Shown here piece by piece: positions 46,403 to 55,481 of a DNA stretch of 64,000 nucleotides; positions within the stretch are counted from its first letter, which is position 1, and each line of letters starts with the position of its first letter. The stretch is from Archangiaceae bacterium. GTDB taxonomy: Bacteria; Myxococcota; Myxococcia; Myxococcales; Myxococcaceae. A model generated the notes under the pieces. That model worked only from the letters and a program-made list of their open reading frames with translations. It was not told the DNA's origin and ran no database searches. The stretch lies in contig JAACJQ010000429.1 of assembly GCA_016879935.1 (NCBI GenBank), forward strand, positions 1-64,000, in the 5' to 3' direction. The position numbers and the translations under genes were made by a program.

Positions 46403-49063
46403 ATGCGTGCATCGAACGGTGCGCTGACCACCCGCCTCGTGTGGCTGGTGGTTGGGGTTGTCACTGCCATGGGCTGCTCGTCGATGGGCGGCATGGGCGG
46501 GTGCGCGGCGCTGCAGCCGATTCCGACCGGCCGCTACTCGGGCCCGAAGAACGACAACGCGGTGAACATTCGCTTGTCGCCGCAGGGCATCAACTACCTG
46601 AACTCGAATTGGGAAGTGCTGGCCGAGATGTTCGCGCCCGGTCGCACGCTCTCGGTCGGCGTTCCCTGCACCGTGCAGAACGTGAACGTGGTGGGTGACA
46701 TCGCCATCGCCGACATGGGCGGCATGAACTGCACCGGCGAGTCGTGCGGCCGCCAGGACGGCGAGTGCAACGCGACGGGCGCGAAGGCCGACCTGCCCGC
46801 GAACGTCGCGATTCAGATCACCGGCTTTTCGCTCGTGCCGCGCGCGCCCAATGCCATCGAGGCGCAGGTTCAGCTCTCGGTCGACACGAGCACGATTCTC
46901 GCGGCGAGCAAGAGCGCCAACTTCCTCGCGTGCATCGGTCTGTCTCGCATGAAGTGCGGCGTTCGCTTCAACACCGCGGCGCGTTCGCCGAACGACAACC
47001 GCCTGAAGGCGACGGTCACGTTCTCGATCGATCAGAAGTGGGACAAGTTGCTCGCGTTCTCGATCAGCTCCATCTCGGGCTCCGACGTCTGTGGCGCCAG
47101 CGGCGCACCGATGCCGCCCGAGTGTCTGCAGCCCGAAGACATCACGCTCTCGGGTCAGAACACCTGCGGCGACATCTACTGCGACACGCTCGACGTCGGC
47201 GTCATCAAGGGCACGATTCTCCGCCTGATCTCGCCGTTGCTGCAGACCCAGATTCGCTCGACGCTCGCCACGCAGTCCTGTGAGAGCTGCGGTGGCATGG
47301 GCATGCCGCCGTGCCCCACCGTCGGCACCGCCACCTCGGTCTGCCAGGCCAACGTCTGCAAGGACGCGGCGGACAACACCAAGTGCGTGCCACGCTTCCT
47401 CGGCGTCGAAGGCCGCATGAACCTGGGCGCGACGCTCGGTGCCTTCGGAGCGCCCCCCAACGCGCAGATGGATCTCTCGTTCGCCGCGGGTTCGAGCGTG
47501 ACGGTCGATCAGGGCCTCTCGTTCGGCACCCGGGTCGGCGTGAAAGCCGTCAACGTCGCGCCGTGTGTCGCTCCCAACGCGGCGCCGCCCATCGTCGCTG
47601 TCTCCGCTCCGAACTTCGACATGGAGGCGCCCAGCCGCATGCTGCCCGACGGGGGCACGACCCGCTCGTACCACGCGGCCATCGGCCTCTCGTCGCCGTT
47701 CCTCAACCTCACCTTCCACGAGGCGCAGCAGGCGGGCGCGCTGTGTCTGCAGCTCGACACCAACAACGTCGGGCTGATCAACACCGGCCTGTTCAAGACG
47801 TTCCTTCCCTCGCTCGGCAAGCTGGCGACGCGCGACGGGAAGGACGCGCCGATGATGGTTGCGCTGCGGCCCGGTCGTGCGCCGACGATCGTCGTGGGCG
47901 AAGGCACCGTCGACCCCGTCACCAAGCGCCCCATCAAGCCGCTCATCACCCTCGCGCTGACCGATCTGTCGATCGACTTCTACGCGATGATCGATGACCG
48001 CTACGCGCGGCTCTTCACGCTGACCGCCGACATCTCGCTGCCGCTGTCGCTGATCTTCGAAGGCTGCGACAAGGTGACGCCAGCCATCGGCGATCTGAAG
48101 ATGTTGATTACGAACGTGCGCACGGCGAACAGCGAGATGCTCGCCGAAGATCCGAAGGTGCTCGAAGACCTGATTCCCGCGGTCATCGGCCTGGCCGAGC
48201 CCGCCGTCGCTGGAGGCCTGAGCGCGTTCTCGTTGCCTTCGCTCGGGAACTTCAAGCTGCGCATCACGGGCGTGAAGGGCATCAGCCAGATCGCGGGCAC
48301 CGAAACGTACAACCACCTCGGCCTCTTCGCCGAGCTGCTGCCGCCAATGGCCGCCTGCGCAGTGACCGCCCCCAGGACCATCGCCACGCTGCGCGCGAGT
48401 GAGGTTCCGACTGCGGCGCAGATGCGGCTCGTGGGCAAGAAGCTGACCTGGCCCGTGGCGCTGCTCGACGTCCAGTCGGTCTCGAAGGAAGGCACGACGA
48501 CCTTCTCGGCGAAGATCGACGACGGCCTGTGGAGCGAGTTCCTTCCCGCTGAGAACGGTGTGCTGCGCGTCTCGCACCCGCGGTTCCTCATTCAGGGCCA
48601 GCACACGATCTCGGTCCGCTCGCGCGTCGAAGAGGATCCGCACGGAATCTCCGAGCCAGTTCAGGTGCCGTTCTTCATCGACTGGGACGCGCCCGAGGTG
48701 AAGCTCAGCGTCGATCGTGAGAGCGACCTCGTGATCGTGAAGGCGCGCGACGTGCTCACGCCGGTCGATCAGCTCCAGTACGCCTACGCGGTCGGCGACG
48801 CGGTGCCGGGCCCCTTTGGCGCCGCTCGTGACATCTCGCTGTCGGCCATCGAGGCGCAGGGCGGGGTGCGGGTGCTCGTGAAAGACGCGACCGGGAACGT
48901 CGGCGAAGCCCGCTATCGCCCGGCGGCGTTCGGAGCGCAGACGACCAATGACTCCGTGGTGGAGGCGATCACGCCGATCGCCCCGCAGCAGCAAGGCGGT
49001 TGCACCGCTGCACCCGGGCTGCTGGCGCTGGCCGCGCTCGTGTTCTTCCGCCGTCGCCGGTGA
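46403..49063 (+). CDS. MYXO-CTERM sorting-domain protein, Cys-rich, unknown function
   Basis: 886 residues starting at ATG 46403 with GGAGG upstream. The N-terminus is a signal with a lipobox-like AMGC. The body is beta-rich with many cysteines (CTGESC, CGDIYC, CESCGGMGMPPC) and a possible LPS-binding/BPI-like fold in the middle (GLINTGLFKTFLPSLGKL, LTLALTDLSIDFYAMI), which is guesswork. The C-terminal tail, GCTAAPGLLALAALVFF plus RRRR, is a MYXO-CTERM signal almost identical in pattern to that of the M36 protease. It should be attached at or displayed on the cell surface. Confidence 0.85.
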   Translation: MRASNGALTTRLVWLVVGVVTAMGCSSMGGMGGCAALQPIPTGRYSGPKNDNAVNIRLSPQGINYLNSNWEVLAEMFAPGRTLSVGVPCTVQNVNVVGDIAIADMGGMNCTGESCGRQDGECNATGAKADLPANVAIQITGFSLVPRAPNAIEAQVQLSVDTSTILAASKSANFLACIGLSRMKCGVRFNTAARSPNDNRLKATVTFSIDQKWDKLLAFSISSISGSDVCGASGAPMPPECLQPEDITLSGQNTCGDIYCDTLDVGVIKGTILRLISPLLQTQIRSTLATQSCESCGGMGMPPCPTVGTATSVCQANVCKDAADNTKCVPRFLGVEGRMNLGATLGAFGAPPNAQMDLSFAAGSSVTVDQGLSFGTRVGVKAVNVAPCVAPNAAPPIVAVSAPNFDMEAPSRMLPDGGTTRSYHAAIGLSSPFLNLTFHEAQQAGALCLQLDTNNVGLINTGLFKTFLPSLGKLATRDGKDAPMMVALRPGRAPTIVVGEGTVDPVTKRPIKPLITLALTDLSIDFYAMIDDRYARLFTLTADISLPLSLIFEGCDKVTPAIGDLKMLITNVRTANSEMLAEDPKVLEDLIPAVIGLAEPAVAGGLSAFSLPSLGNFKLRITGVKGISQIAGTETYNHLGLFAELLPPMAACAVTAPRTIATLRASEVPTAAQMRLVGKKLTWPVALLDVQSVSKEGTTTFSAKIDDGLWSEFLPAENGVLRVSHPRFLIQGQHTISVRSRVEEDPHGISEPVQVPFFIDWDAPEVKLSVDRESDLVIVKARDVLTPVDQLQYAYAVGDAVPGPFGAARDISLSAIEAQGGVRVLVKDATGNVGEARYRPAAFGAQTTNDSVVEAITPIAPQQQGGCTAAPGLLALAALVFFRRRR

Positions 49064-49157
49064 CGCCTGCCGTTGGGTGGCGCGCCGTTGCCGTGACGCC
49101 CACGTGACGTGTCGATGACCTCGGCAAGCCGGGCTGCGACCGTTCGTCGTCGTGGCG

Positions 49158-49634
49158 ATGCAGAACGATCGCGAACTTCGGGCAGCACTGGAGGCGGCGC
49201 AGGCCGCGCTGACCGCGACCCGTCGCGAGCTCGAGCGCCTTCGGGCTTCGCAGTCGGAGCGGCTCGAGCAGCTCGAAGAGCGCGCACGAATCAGCCGCCG
49301 CCAACTCGCGACCCTCGAGGCGGAGCGGGCCGAGACGATGAAGACCACGCGGGCCCTGGATCAGGCGCGTCGCGAGCGTGACGCCCTCTCGCATCAGCTC
49401 GAGCAGACGCGGCGGCGCGCCTCCGCTGCGGAGTGGGAGATCGTCAACCTGCAGGTTCGCGGCGACGAGACACCTCACCACGCTGACTCAGGCGGGCCCG
49501 CCTGGTCAGGGCCCGGGCGCTGGCTCCTGCGAGCCGCAGGCATTTTCCTCATCGGTGCCTTTCTCGCCTGGGGGGAGAATCTCTGTGGGCTGTTCCTCGG
49601 CGGAGCGCTTCTGGTCGGCTCCTTTTTCGACTGA
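49158..49634 (+). CDS. Coiled-coil membrane protein
   Basis: About 158 residues, not recognised. Residues about 5-95 are a continuous coiled coil (LRAALEAAQAALTATRRELERL). Residues about 120-155 form one or two membrane helices (LLRAAGIFLIGAFLAW, LFLGGALLVGSFF). GTG 49152 would add two residues. Confidence 0.65.
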   Translation: MQNDRELRAALEAAQAALTATRRELERLRASQSERLEQLEERARISRRQLATLEAERAETMKTTRALDQARRERDALSHQLEQTRRRASAAEWEIVNLQVRGDETPHHADSGGPAWSGPGRWLLRAAGIFLIGAFLAWGENLCGLFLGGALLVGSFFD

Positions 49635-49666
49635 GCGCGAATCGCGGCGTCCCACGAAGGGACTCA

Positions 49667-50223
49667 TGCGCGTGCTCTTCGCCCTCGTCGCCGTGGCCCG
49701 TTCGTGCGATGCCCGCCGCATGCGTGGTTGGGCGATGGCGCTCATTCTGGGGCTGGCGTCGACCGCGTTCGCGCAGGAGCGGTGGGATCATCAAGGCGCC
49801 ATCAGTCTGCTCACTGGCTTCGGCGTCGAAGGGCGCACCTCCATCGGCATCAAGATGGCTGACACCGGCGTTCGGCTCTTCCCCGAGCTGGGCGGAACGT
49901 TCCCGCTCTCGACCCGGTGGCATCTCAAGGGCGCAGGCCGCATCTCGCTGCTCGGTTCCACCATCGGCCTCTCGTTCCTGGCGGGCGTGCGCTCTTTCTA
50001 CGGCGATCGTTTCAAGACGTTCTTCGATCTCGATCTCAACGTGCACGCGCTGCCCATCGTCACCATCGGCCCTCGAGTCGGGTTCGGCGTGCAGTACGAG
50101 TTGCTCGACGTGATCGGTGCCTTCGCCTGCGCCGGCGTGCAGTTCGGAGTCGGCCCCGCAGGGGCGCGCATCGGCTTCGAGGTGATGATCGGCCTGCAGT
50201 TCCGCTCGTACCTTCTGGAATGA
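49667..50223 (+). CDS. Exported beta-barrel-like protein
   Basis: 185 residues. ATG 49667 has AAGGGA upstream; an ATG at 49720 gives a neater signal peptide (MRGWAMALILGLASTAFAQ). The mature part has alternating beta strands with Gly and aromatics (GAISLLTGFGVEGRTSIGIK, FFDLDLNVHALP, IGFEVMIGLQFRSYLL), consistent with a small outer-membrane barrel. No specific function is recognised. Confidence 0.65.
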
Positions 50224-50234
50224 TCAGCTGATCA
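50221..50234 (+). promoter_or_regulatory. Palindrome TGATCAGCTGATCA, candidate operator
   Basis: A perfect 14-base palindrome that includes the stop of the previous gene and lies 73 bases upstream of the ribbon-helix-helix gene. The half-site TGATCAG recurs in the inverted repeat after that gene, so self-regulation is plausible. Confidence 0.5.
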
Positions 50235-50307
50235 TTCGCGCTGTTTTTTTGACGAACGAGAATCGTGTGCGACCATGTGTGCACCTGTAAGGGAGGACGT
50301 ACCGCAC

Positions 50308-50472
50308 ATGGATGACAACGCCCGTCTCACCTCCGTCGTGTTCCGCCTCAACCGTGATCGCCTCGACGCGCTGAAGGATCTTTCGAAGGAGACGCGCATT
50401 CGCCAGAGCGAGTACCTGCGCGAAGCGATCAGCGACCTGCTCGAGAAGTACGAAGAGAAGTTGATGGACTGA
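50308..50472 (+). CDS. Ribbon-helix-helix DNA-binding protein
   Basis: 54 residues. A short beta strand (LTSVVFRLNRDRLDAL) followed by two helices (DLSKETRIRQSEYLREAISDLLEKYEE) is the pattern of MetJ/Arc-type regulators. GGGAGG lies 11 bases upstream of ATG 50308. The gene is bracketed by two inverted repeats with the same TGATCAG half-site. No toxin gene is attached, so it is more likely a plain regulator than an antitoxin. Confidence 0.85.
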   Translation: MDDNARLTSVVFRLNRDRLDALKDLSKETRIRQSEYLREAISDLLEKYEEKLMD

Positions 50473-50490
50473 TCAGGCCACGCCTGATCA
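50470..50490. repeat. Inverted repeat between the RHH gene and truA
   Basis: TGATCAGGC at 50470-50478 and GCCTGATCA at 50482-50490 are perfect inverted copies separated by CAC. The repeat contains the stop codons of both convergent genes. There is no T-run; it could be a two-way terminator stem or a second operator for the RHH protein. Confidence 0.55.
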
Positions 50491-51309
50491 CGCAGCACAG
50501 AAGGGCGGCTCGCGCGGAACACCGGCGCTCGACAGTCGCTCTTCGTGGGTGAAGGGATCATCGGCAGGCGGGTACTCGACGTTCCACAACACGAGCCCTG
50601 CCGCCGGAGCCCGCTCCAACACCTCGGGTCGAAATGCCGTCGAACCGCGGGCGAGTGTCTCGGCGAACGCGTCTTTCGACCAGGCGCCGCGGGCAACCGC
50701 GACTGCGCCGCCGATGAGATAGCGCACCATGTACCGACCGAAGCCGTCTCCACGGAGGCGCACGTCGACGAGCCCTGAAGGTGACTCGATCACCTCGACG
50801 CTCGACACCGTTCGCGGCCGCACCACGCTCGACTTGTCGTGGAACGCGAAGAAGTCGTGCGTGCCCACCGCGAGCGCGAGCGTCTCGCTCAACGTCGTCA
50901 CGTCGAACTGCACGCGCCACGCGTCTCGGCTCCAGCGCGAGTCGTCGCTCAGCAGCAGCCGATAGCGGTACTCCTTCGCGCTCGCCTTCCAGTGTGCGTT
51001 GAAGTGGGGCGGCGCCGCACGAGCCAGCGCGATGCCCAACGTCGCCGGCAGGTGGGCGTTGATTCGCCTCGGCACATCCTCGATCGCGCCTTCTCCCAAC
51101 AGCTTGAACGACAACACCTGCATGCGCGCGTGCACGCCCGCATCGGTTCGACCGGTCGCGACCGGGTTGCGCTCGAGCCCTGCCGCCCGCATCGCCTCCC
51201 GCAAGGTCTGTTGAACGGTCGGCCCGTGGGCCTGAGCCTGATAGCCTCTGAACGCGGCGCCGTGATACCAACACCACAGCGCGACGAGTCTGGAGGGAGT
51301 GCGGGACAT
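50488..51309 (-). CDS. truA: tRNA pseudouridine synthase A
   Basis: 273 residues. It has the family motif ATGRTDAGVHA with catalytic Asp56, GYQAQ near the start, FHDKSS and a GFGRYMVRYLIGGAV substrate-binding segment. TruA modifies positions 38-40 of tRNA anticodon loops. The start ATG (51309-51307) overlaps the start of the divergent AgmX/PglI-type gene within CATG, so its ribosome site and promoter lie inside that gene. Confidence 0.95.
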   Translation of the reverse strand: MSRTPSRLVALWCWYHGAAFRGYQAQAHGPTVQQTLREAMRAAGLERNPVATGRTDAGVHARMQVLSFKLLGEGAIEDVPRRINAHLPATLGIALARAAPPHFNAHWKASAKEYRYRLLLSDDSRWSRDAWRVQFDVTTLSETLALAVGTHDFFAFHDKSSVVRPRTVSSVEVIESPSGLVDVRLRGDGFGRYMVRYLIGGAVAVARGAWSKDAFAETLARGSTAFRPEVLERAPAAGLVLWNVEYPPADDPFTHEERLSSAGVPREPPFCAA

Positions 51310-52150
51310 GGCTGACCAGTGGCTCTTCCGTCAGGGTGACCTGATCCTCGGCCCCGTACCCACGAAGGCGCTGGTCGACAAGCTGTTCACCGGCGAGGTG
51401 AATGGCCTGACCGAGGTCCAGATGATGGGCTCGGGCATCTTCCGCAAGCTCCGTGACGTTCCCGAGCTGAAGGTGCACCTCGCCAAGGCCGAGGCGAAGC
51501 AGCGTGTCGACGCCCACGCCGAAGCGCACGCGAAGGAGCGCTCGAAGCGCGTGCTCACCATCGTCGGCATCGTCAGTGGTGTGCTGGTCGTCATCGGCGT
51601 CGGCGTGGCGTTCCTCGGCAGCTACCTCGCGGTGCACGGCTCGACGTCTTCGGCCGATGAGCTCGTCTGGGGCGACATCACCATCGACGCTCCGACCGTG
51701 ACGCGCGCGCAGCGCAGCTCCGATGACGAGCTCGTCGACTACAACCCGAGCGGCCGGAAGAACCCCGTGGCGCGGCCCGCCAACCCCAACCCGAATCCGA
51801 ACCCGAACCCCGGCACACCCAAGCCGAAGATGGGCACCGCCGACACCGACGGCCTCGCGATGGGCGAAGTCGATCAAGACGCGATCAACTCCGTGATCGC
51901 GAAGTTCAAGCCCACGCTGATTCCCTGCATCAAAGAAGTCGCCAAGCCGGGCATGCCGCCGACGCAGATTCCGATTCAGTTCACCGTCAACGAATCGGGC
52001 AAGGTCTCGAAGGTGTGGGTCGACAACCCCGACTTCAAGTCCGGCCCGCTGCCTGAGTGCCTCATGCGCGAGCTGCAGAAGTGGCCCTTCAAGGCCCAGG
52101 GCACCAGCGCTTCGGTCGGCTTCGCGTTCAACATCGGCAAGAAGGGTTGA
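51308..52150 (+). CDS. GYF-like and AgmX/PglI C-terminal domain membrane protein
   Basis: 280 residues. The N-terminal 65 residues look like a GYF_2 domain (WLFRQGDLILGPVPTKALVDKL). One transmembrane helix spans about 83-108. A NPNPNPNPNP linker leads to a TonB-like C-terminal domain (about 190-280) with two cysteines (LIPCIKEV, PLPECLMRELQKWPF). This C-terminal domain is that of AgmX and PglI, adventurous-gliding proteins of Myxococcus. A role in motility or envelope machinery is inferred. GGAGGGAG precedes ATG 51308; GTG 51299 is an alternative. Confidence 0.85.
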   Translation: MADQWLFRQGDLILGPVPTKALVDKLFTGEVNGLTEVQMMGSGIFRKLRDVPELKVHLAKAEAKQRVDAHAEAHAKERSKRVLTIVGIVSGVLVVIGVGVAFLGSYLAVHGSTSSADELVWGDITIDAPTVTRAQRSSDDELVDYNPSGRKNPVARPANPNPNPNPNPGTPKPKMGTADTDGLAMGEVDQDAINSVIAKFKPTLIPCIKEVAKPGMPPTQIPIQFTVNESGKVSKVWVDNPDFKSGPLPECLMRELQKWPFKAQGTSASVGFAFNIGKKG

Positions 52151-52183
52151 AAGCCGCGCCGCTGTCTGGTTCACAGGCCGGGC

Positions 52184-52810
52184 ATGGCGAACGTCGAACA
52201 AGAGCTCGAGCGTAAGGCGATGTCCGTTCCTCCCGGCTCGTTCCGGCAGGCGGTGGTGCTGGCCGCCAAGCGCTTCAAGTCGTCGTGGGTCGAGCTGGGC
52301 AAGCTGCTCACCAAGGTGCGCAACGAAGGCACTTTTCAGGACTGGGGCTACCCGACCTTCGAGGCGTACTGCCTGGCCGAGCTGCGCATTCGCAAAGGCA
52401 CCGCCGACAAGCTGACCAAGGGCTACTCGGTGATGAACAAGTACGAGCCCGAGCGGCTCGAGGCGCCCGACATCGCCGAGTCGGCGCCGGCATTCGAGGT
52501 CGTCGAGGTGCTCGCGCAGGCCGAAGATCGTGGCCAGCTGTCGGCGCAGGAGTACAAGTCGATTCGCGACTCCATCTGGAATCAGGAGAAGCCGACCAGC
52601 GAGCTGCGGCGCGATCTCGTCGAGCGCTTTCCGGCTCCCGAGGGCGAAGGCCCGTCTGACGCGGCGAACGTGAAGCGCCTGTGGCAGCAGACCAAACGGC
52701 TGGCCGCCGAGCTTCGCGCGAACAAGAAGATTCCCCGGGCGCTGGTCGAACGGGCCGATGCGCTCGCGCAGGATCTCGAAGAGGTCGTCACGCAGAAGGC
52801 CGAAGCCTGA
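52184..52810 (+). CDS. Hypothetical helical protein upstream of clpX
   Basis: 208 residues, not recognised. All helical and charged: SWVELGKLLTKVRNEGTFQDWGYPTFEAYCLAELRIRKG near the start resembles proteins with a DUF3102-like or parB-associated pattern but is not conclusive, and LWQQTKRLAAELRANKKIP near the end. No signal peptide. It may bind DNA; that is guesswork. Confidence 0.75.
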   Translation: MANVEQELERKAMSVPPGSFRQAVVLAAKRFKSSWVELGKLLTKVRNEGTFQDWGYPTFEAYCLAELRIRKGTADKLTKGYSVMNKYEPERLEAPDIAESAPAFEVVEVLAQAEDRGQLSAQEYKSIRDSIWNQEKPTSELRRDLVERFPAPEGEGPSDAANVKRLWQQTKRLAAELRANKKIPRALVERADALAQDLEEVVTQKAEA

Positions 52811-52941
52811 GCGCGTCACGATTCTGACGTTCCCACCCGGTCGGTGGTGGTGCCCCGCGAATGGGGCGTTGCTAGAGTTTTCTTCGTGCGGCTCCTGCGG
52901 TTACAGTCGATGTCTCAGGGTCGCAGCGTCTGGAGGACGGT

Positions 52942-54225
52942 TTGAAGAAGGGTGAGCACCACGTCAACCTGTCCTGTTCGTTCTGCGGCAAGTCGCAGCG
53001 AGAGGTCCGTAAGCTGATCGCGGGCCCGACCGTCTACATCTGCGACGAGTGCATCAAGCTCTGCAACGACATCATCGCGGAGGAGAACGAGAAGGAAGAA
53101 GCGCGCCCGCAGGTCAGCCTGCCGACGCCGATGGAGATCAAGACCTTCCTCGACGACTACGTCGTGGGTCAGGACTTCGCCAAGCGCGTGCTCGCGGTGG
53201 CGGTCTACAACCACTACAAGCGCATCTATCAGCGCAAGCCGGCGCAGCGCCCGCGGCCCGGCATGAAGCTGCCCGGCCCCGAAGACGTCGAGCTGTCGAA
53301 GTCGAACATTCTGCTCATCGGGCCCACCGGCTCGGGCAAGACGCTGCTGGCCCAGTCGCTCGCGCGCTTCCTCAACGTGCCGTTCACCATCGCCGACGCC
53401 ACGAGCCTCACCGAGGCCGGCTACGTCGGTGAAGACGTCGAGAACATCATTCAGAACCTGCTGCACAACGCCGACTACGACGTCGAGAAGGCGGCGCGCG
53501 GCATCGTGTACGTCGACGAGATCGACAAGATCGCCCGCAAGAATGGCGACACGCCCTCGGCCACGCGCGACGTTGGCGGTGAAGGCGTGCAGCAGGCGCT
53601 GCTGAAGATCATCGAAGGCACGCGCGCCAACGTCACGCCCCGCGGCGGCAAGAAGTACAACCAGCAGGAGTACATTCAGGTCGACACCTCGAACATCCTC
53701 TTCATCTGCGGCGGCGCCTTCCACGGCATCGAGCAGGTGATTCGCCGCCGCACCGGCGAGAAGGGGCTCGGCTTCGGAGCGTCGATCGAGTCGAAAGAAG
53801 AGCGCAGCGTCGGCGAGCTGCTCCGCCTGGTCGAGCCCGACGACCTGATGAAGTTCGGCATGATTCCCGAGTTCATCGGCCGTCTGCCCGTGCTGGCGAC
53901 GCTGAACGATCTCAAGGAAGACGATCTCGTCACCATTCTCACCGAGCCGAAGAACGCGCTCACCAAGCAGTACCAGAAGCTCTTCGAGATGGAGAAGGTG
54001 AAGCTCCAGTTCACGAAGGAGTCGCTGCGCGCGATCGCCAAAGAGGCGCTGCGTCGGCACTCGGGCGCGCGTGGGCTTCGCGCCATCATGGAAGACGCGA
54101 TGCTCGACATCATGTACGACATCCCCTTCCGCGAGGGCGTGAAGGAATGCCGCATCACCGAAGGCGTCGTGATGAAGAAGGAAGCGCCGCAGATCTTCTT
54201 CGAGAAAGAGAAGAAGTCGGCCTGA
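52942..54225 (+). CDS. clpX: ATP-dependent Clp protease ATP-binding subunit ClpX
   Basis: 427 residues. The N-terminal zinc domain has CSFC (Cys12, Cys15) and CDEC (Cys34, Cys37). Walker A GPTGSGKT is near residue 126, Walker [14 protein letters not shown], and the pore region [10 protein letters not shown] is present. It unfolds substrates for ClpP. No clpP or tig lies nearby. The best start is TTG 52942, with GGAGG six bases upstream, which is a rare start codon here. The next gene overlaps its stop. Confidence 0.98.
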   Translation: MKKGEHHVNLSCSFCGKSQREVRKLIAGPTVYICDECIKLCNDIIAEENEKEEARPQVSLPTPMEIKTFLDDYVVGQDFAKRVLAVAVYNHYKRIYQRKPAQRPRPGMKLPGPEDVELSKSNILLIGPTGSGKTLLAQSLARFLNVPFTIADATSLTEAGYVGEDVENIIQNLLHNADYDVEKAARGIVYVDEIDKIARKNGDTPSATRDVGGEGVQQALLKIIEGTRANVTPRGGKKYNQQEYIQVDTSNILFICGGAFHGIEQVIRRRTGEKGLGFGASIESKEERSVGELLRLVEPDDLMKFGMIPEFIGRLPVLATLNDLKEDDLVTILTEPKNALTKQYQKLFEMEKVKLQFTKESLRAIAKEALRRHSGARGLRAIMEDAMLDIMYDIPFREGVKECRITEGVVMKKEAPQIFFEKEKKSA

Positions 54226-55481
54226 GCCGCGCTGCACCGCTCGTTCTGGCGGCGCTCGTGCTGGCTGCCTGCCCTCGCACTTCGACCCCCGTCGCCACCG
54301 AGCCTGCCGACGCGGGCGCGTGTGTCTGTGCTGCTGCGACCACGGCGCCGAAGCTGCCCGCCAAACCCGTTCGCGCCAACGAGCCGACCTCGGAGTTGCA
54401 CGACGTTCACCCGCTCGCCGTCTGCGACTCGAAGGGCCAGGACCCGCTCGCGGCCGCGCAGAAGTTCGCCGACGACGACAAGTGGGAGCCCGCGTTGTCG
54501 TGTGCCGCGCAAGCCTCGGCGCTGATGCCCGACGAACCGCTCGCCCACGCCGAGCGGGGCCGGGCGTTGATGGCGCTCGAGCGGCTCGACGAGGCCAAGC
54601 TGGCCTATGCCCGGGCGCTCGCGCTCGACCCCCAGTCGCTCGAGGCGTTGCTGGGCGCGGCGCACCTGTACGCGGTCGTGGTGCCGTCCTCCCGCGAAGT
54701 CGACGAGCTTGGCGTCATCTACGCAGAGCGAGGCTTCGCGCTGGCGTCGGTCGAGACCGAAGGCGCGCTCGTCGATCGCGACATGGCGCTCGAGTTCGCC
54801 CGCATCTCGGCGATGGCGCTCAACGACGTCGGGCGCAACGCCGAGGCGATCGAGCGTGCCGACTTCGTGCTCTCCCGCGTGAAGGACGACCCCGAGGCTT
54901 CGTTCGAGCGCGCCGTGGCCTTGTTCGAGCGCTGCCAGTTCGACGACGCGAAGGGCGCGTTTCAGAAGCTCGTCGCCGACAAGACGCGCTCGGCGCACGC
55001 GCACTACCACCTCGCGTTGTTGCTCGAGCGCGAGGGCAAGCAGGCCGAGGCCGACAAACACTTCGCGAAGGCCCAGAAGCTGTCGCCGGAGCAGTTCTGG
55101 GCGCCAGTCATCCTGCCCATGCCCGAGTTCGAGGCCGAGCTGCAGAAGCTGATCGACGCCCTCGAGCCCGAGGTGAAGCGTGACCTCGCGAACGTGCCGA
55201 TCAAGGCGGAGGACATTCCTCAGCTGAGCGATCTCACGACGGGCGAGCCGCCGCTCTCGCCGACGATTCTGGGGCTGTTCCGCGGCCCGCCGCTTCAGGA
55301 GCAGTGCCTGCCGGCCGATGGAGACCCGTGCCGCTCGGTGGCGCTGTACCGCAAGAACCTGGGCCGCGCGGTGAAGACCCGCGACGAGCTGATTCAACAG
55401 ATGCGCGTCACGCTGCTGCACGAGATCGGTCACCTGCGCGGCGAAGACGACGGCGAACTGGCGGCGCGAGGGCTCGAATGA
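54222..55481 (+). CDS. TPR lipoprotein with zincin_1-type metallopeptidase domain
   Basis: About 419 residues. A lipoprotein signal ends in LVLAAC. The middle has TPR-like repeats (about 80-300). The C-terminus has the minimal metallopeptidase pattern: [36 protein letters not shown] and [13 protein letters not shown] (HExxH). The best start for the signal peptide is CTG 54222, inside a CTGA overlap with the clpX stop; the only in-frame ATG (54147) lies 79 bases back inside clpX. The next gene overlaps its stop (ATGA). Confidence 0.8.
   Translation: MSRAAPLVLAALVLAACPRTSTPVATEPADAGACVCAAATTAPKLPAKPVRANEPTSELHDVHPLAVCDSKGQDPLAAAQKFADDDKWEPALSCAAQASALMPDEPLAHAERGRALMALERLDEAKLAYARALALDPQSLEALLGAAHLYAVVVPSSREVDELGVIYAERGFALASVETEGALVDRDMALEFARISAMALNDVGRNAEAIERADFVLSRVKDDPEASFERAVALFERCQFDDAKGAFQKLVADKTRSAHAHYHLALLLEREGKQAEADKHFAKAQKLSPEQFWAPVILPMPEFEAELQKLIDALEPEVKRDLANVPIKAEDIPQLSDLTTGEPPLSPTILGLFRGPPLQEQCLPADGDPCRSVALYRKNLGRAVKTRDELIQQMRVTLLHEIGHLRGEDDGELAARGLE

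Noticed and set aside
46070..49348. 1092-codon minus-strand frame
   Set aside because: Shadow of the MYXO-CTERM protein gene; no domain and low-complexity Arg-rich product.
50244..50250. T7 run as terminator tail of the palindrome at 50221
   Set aside because: The run lies about ten bases after the short stem, too far for a standard Rho-independent terminator.
51780..51812. NPNPNP-coding repeat as a tandem DNA repeat array
   Set aside because: It is a short proline/asparagine linker inside one protein, common in TonB-like proteins.
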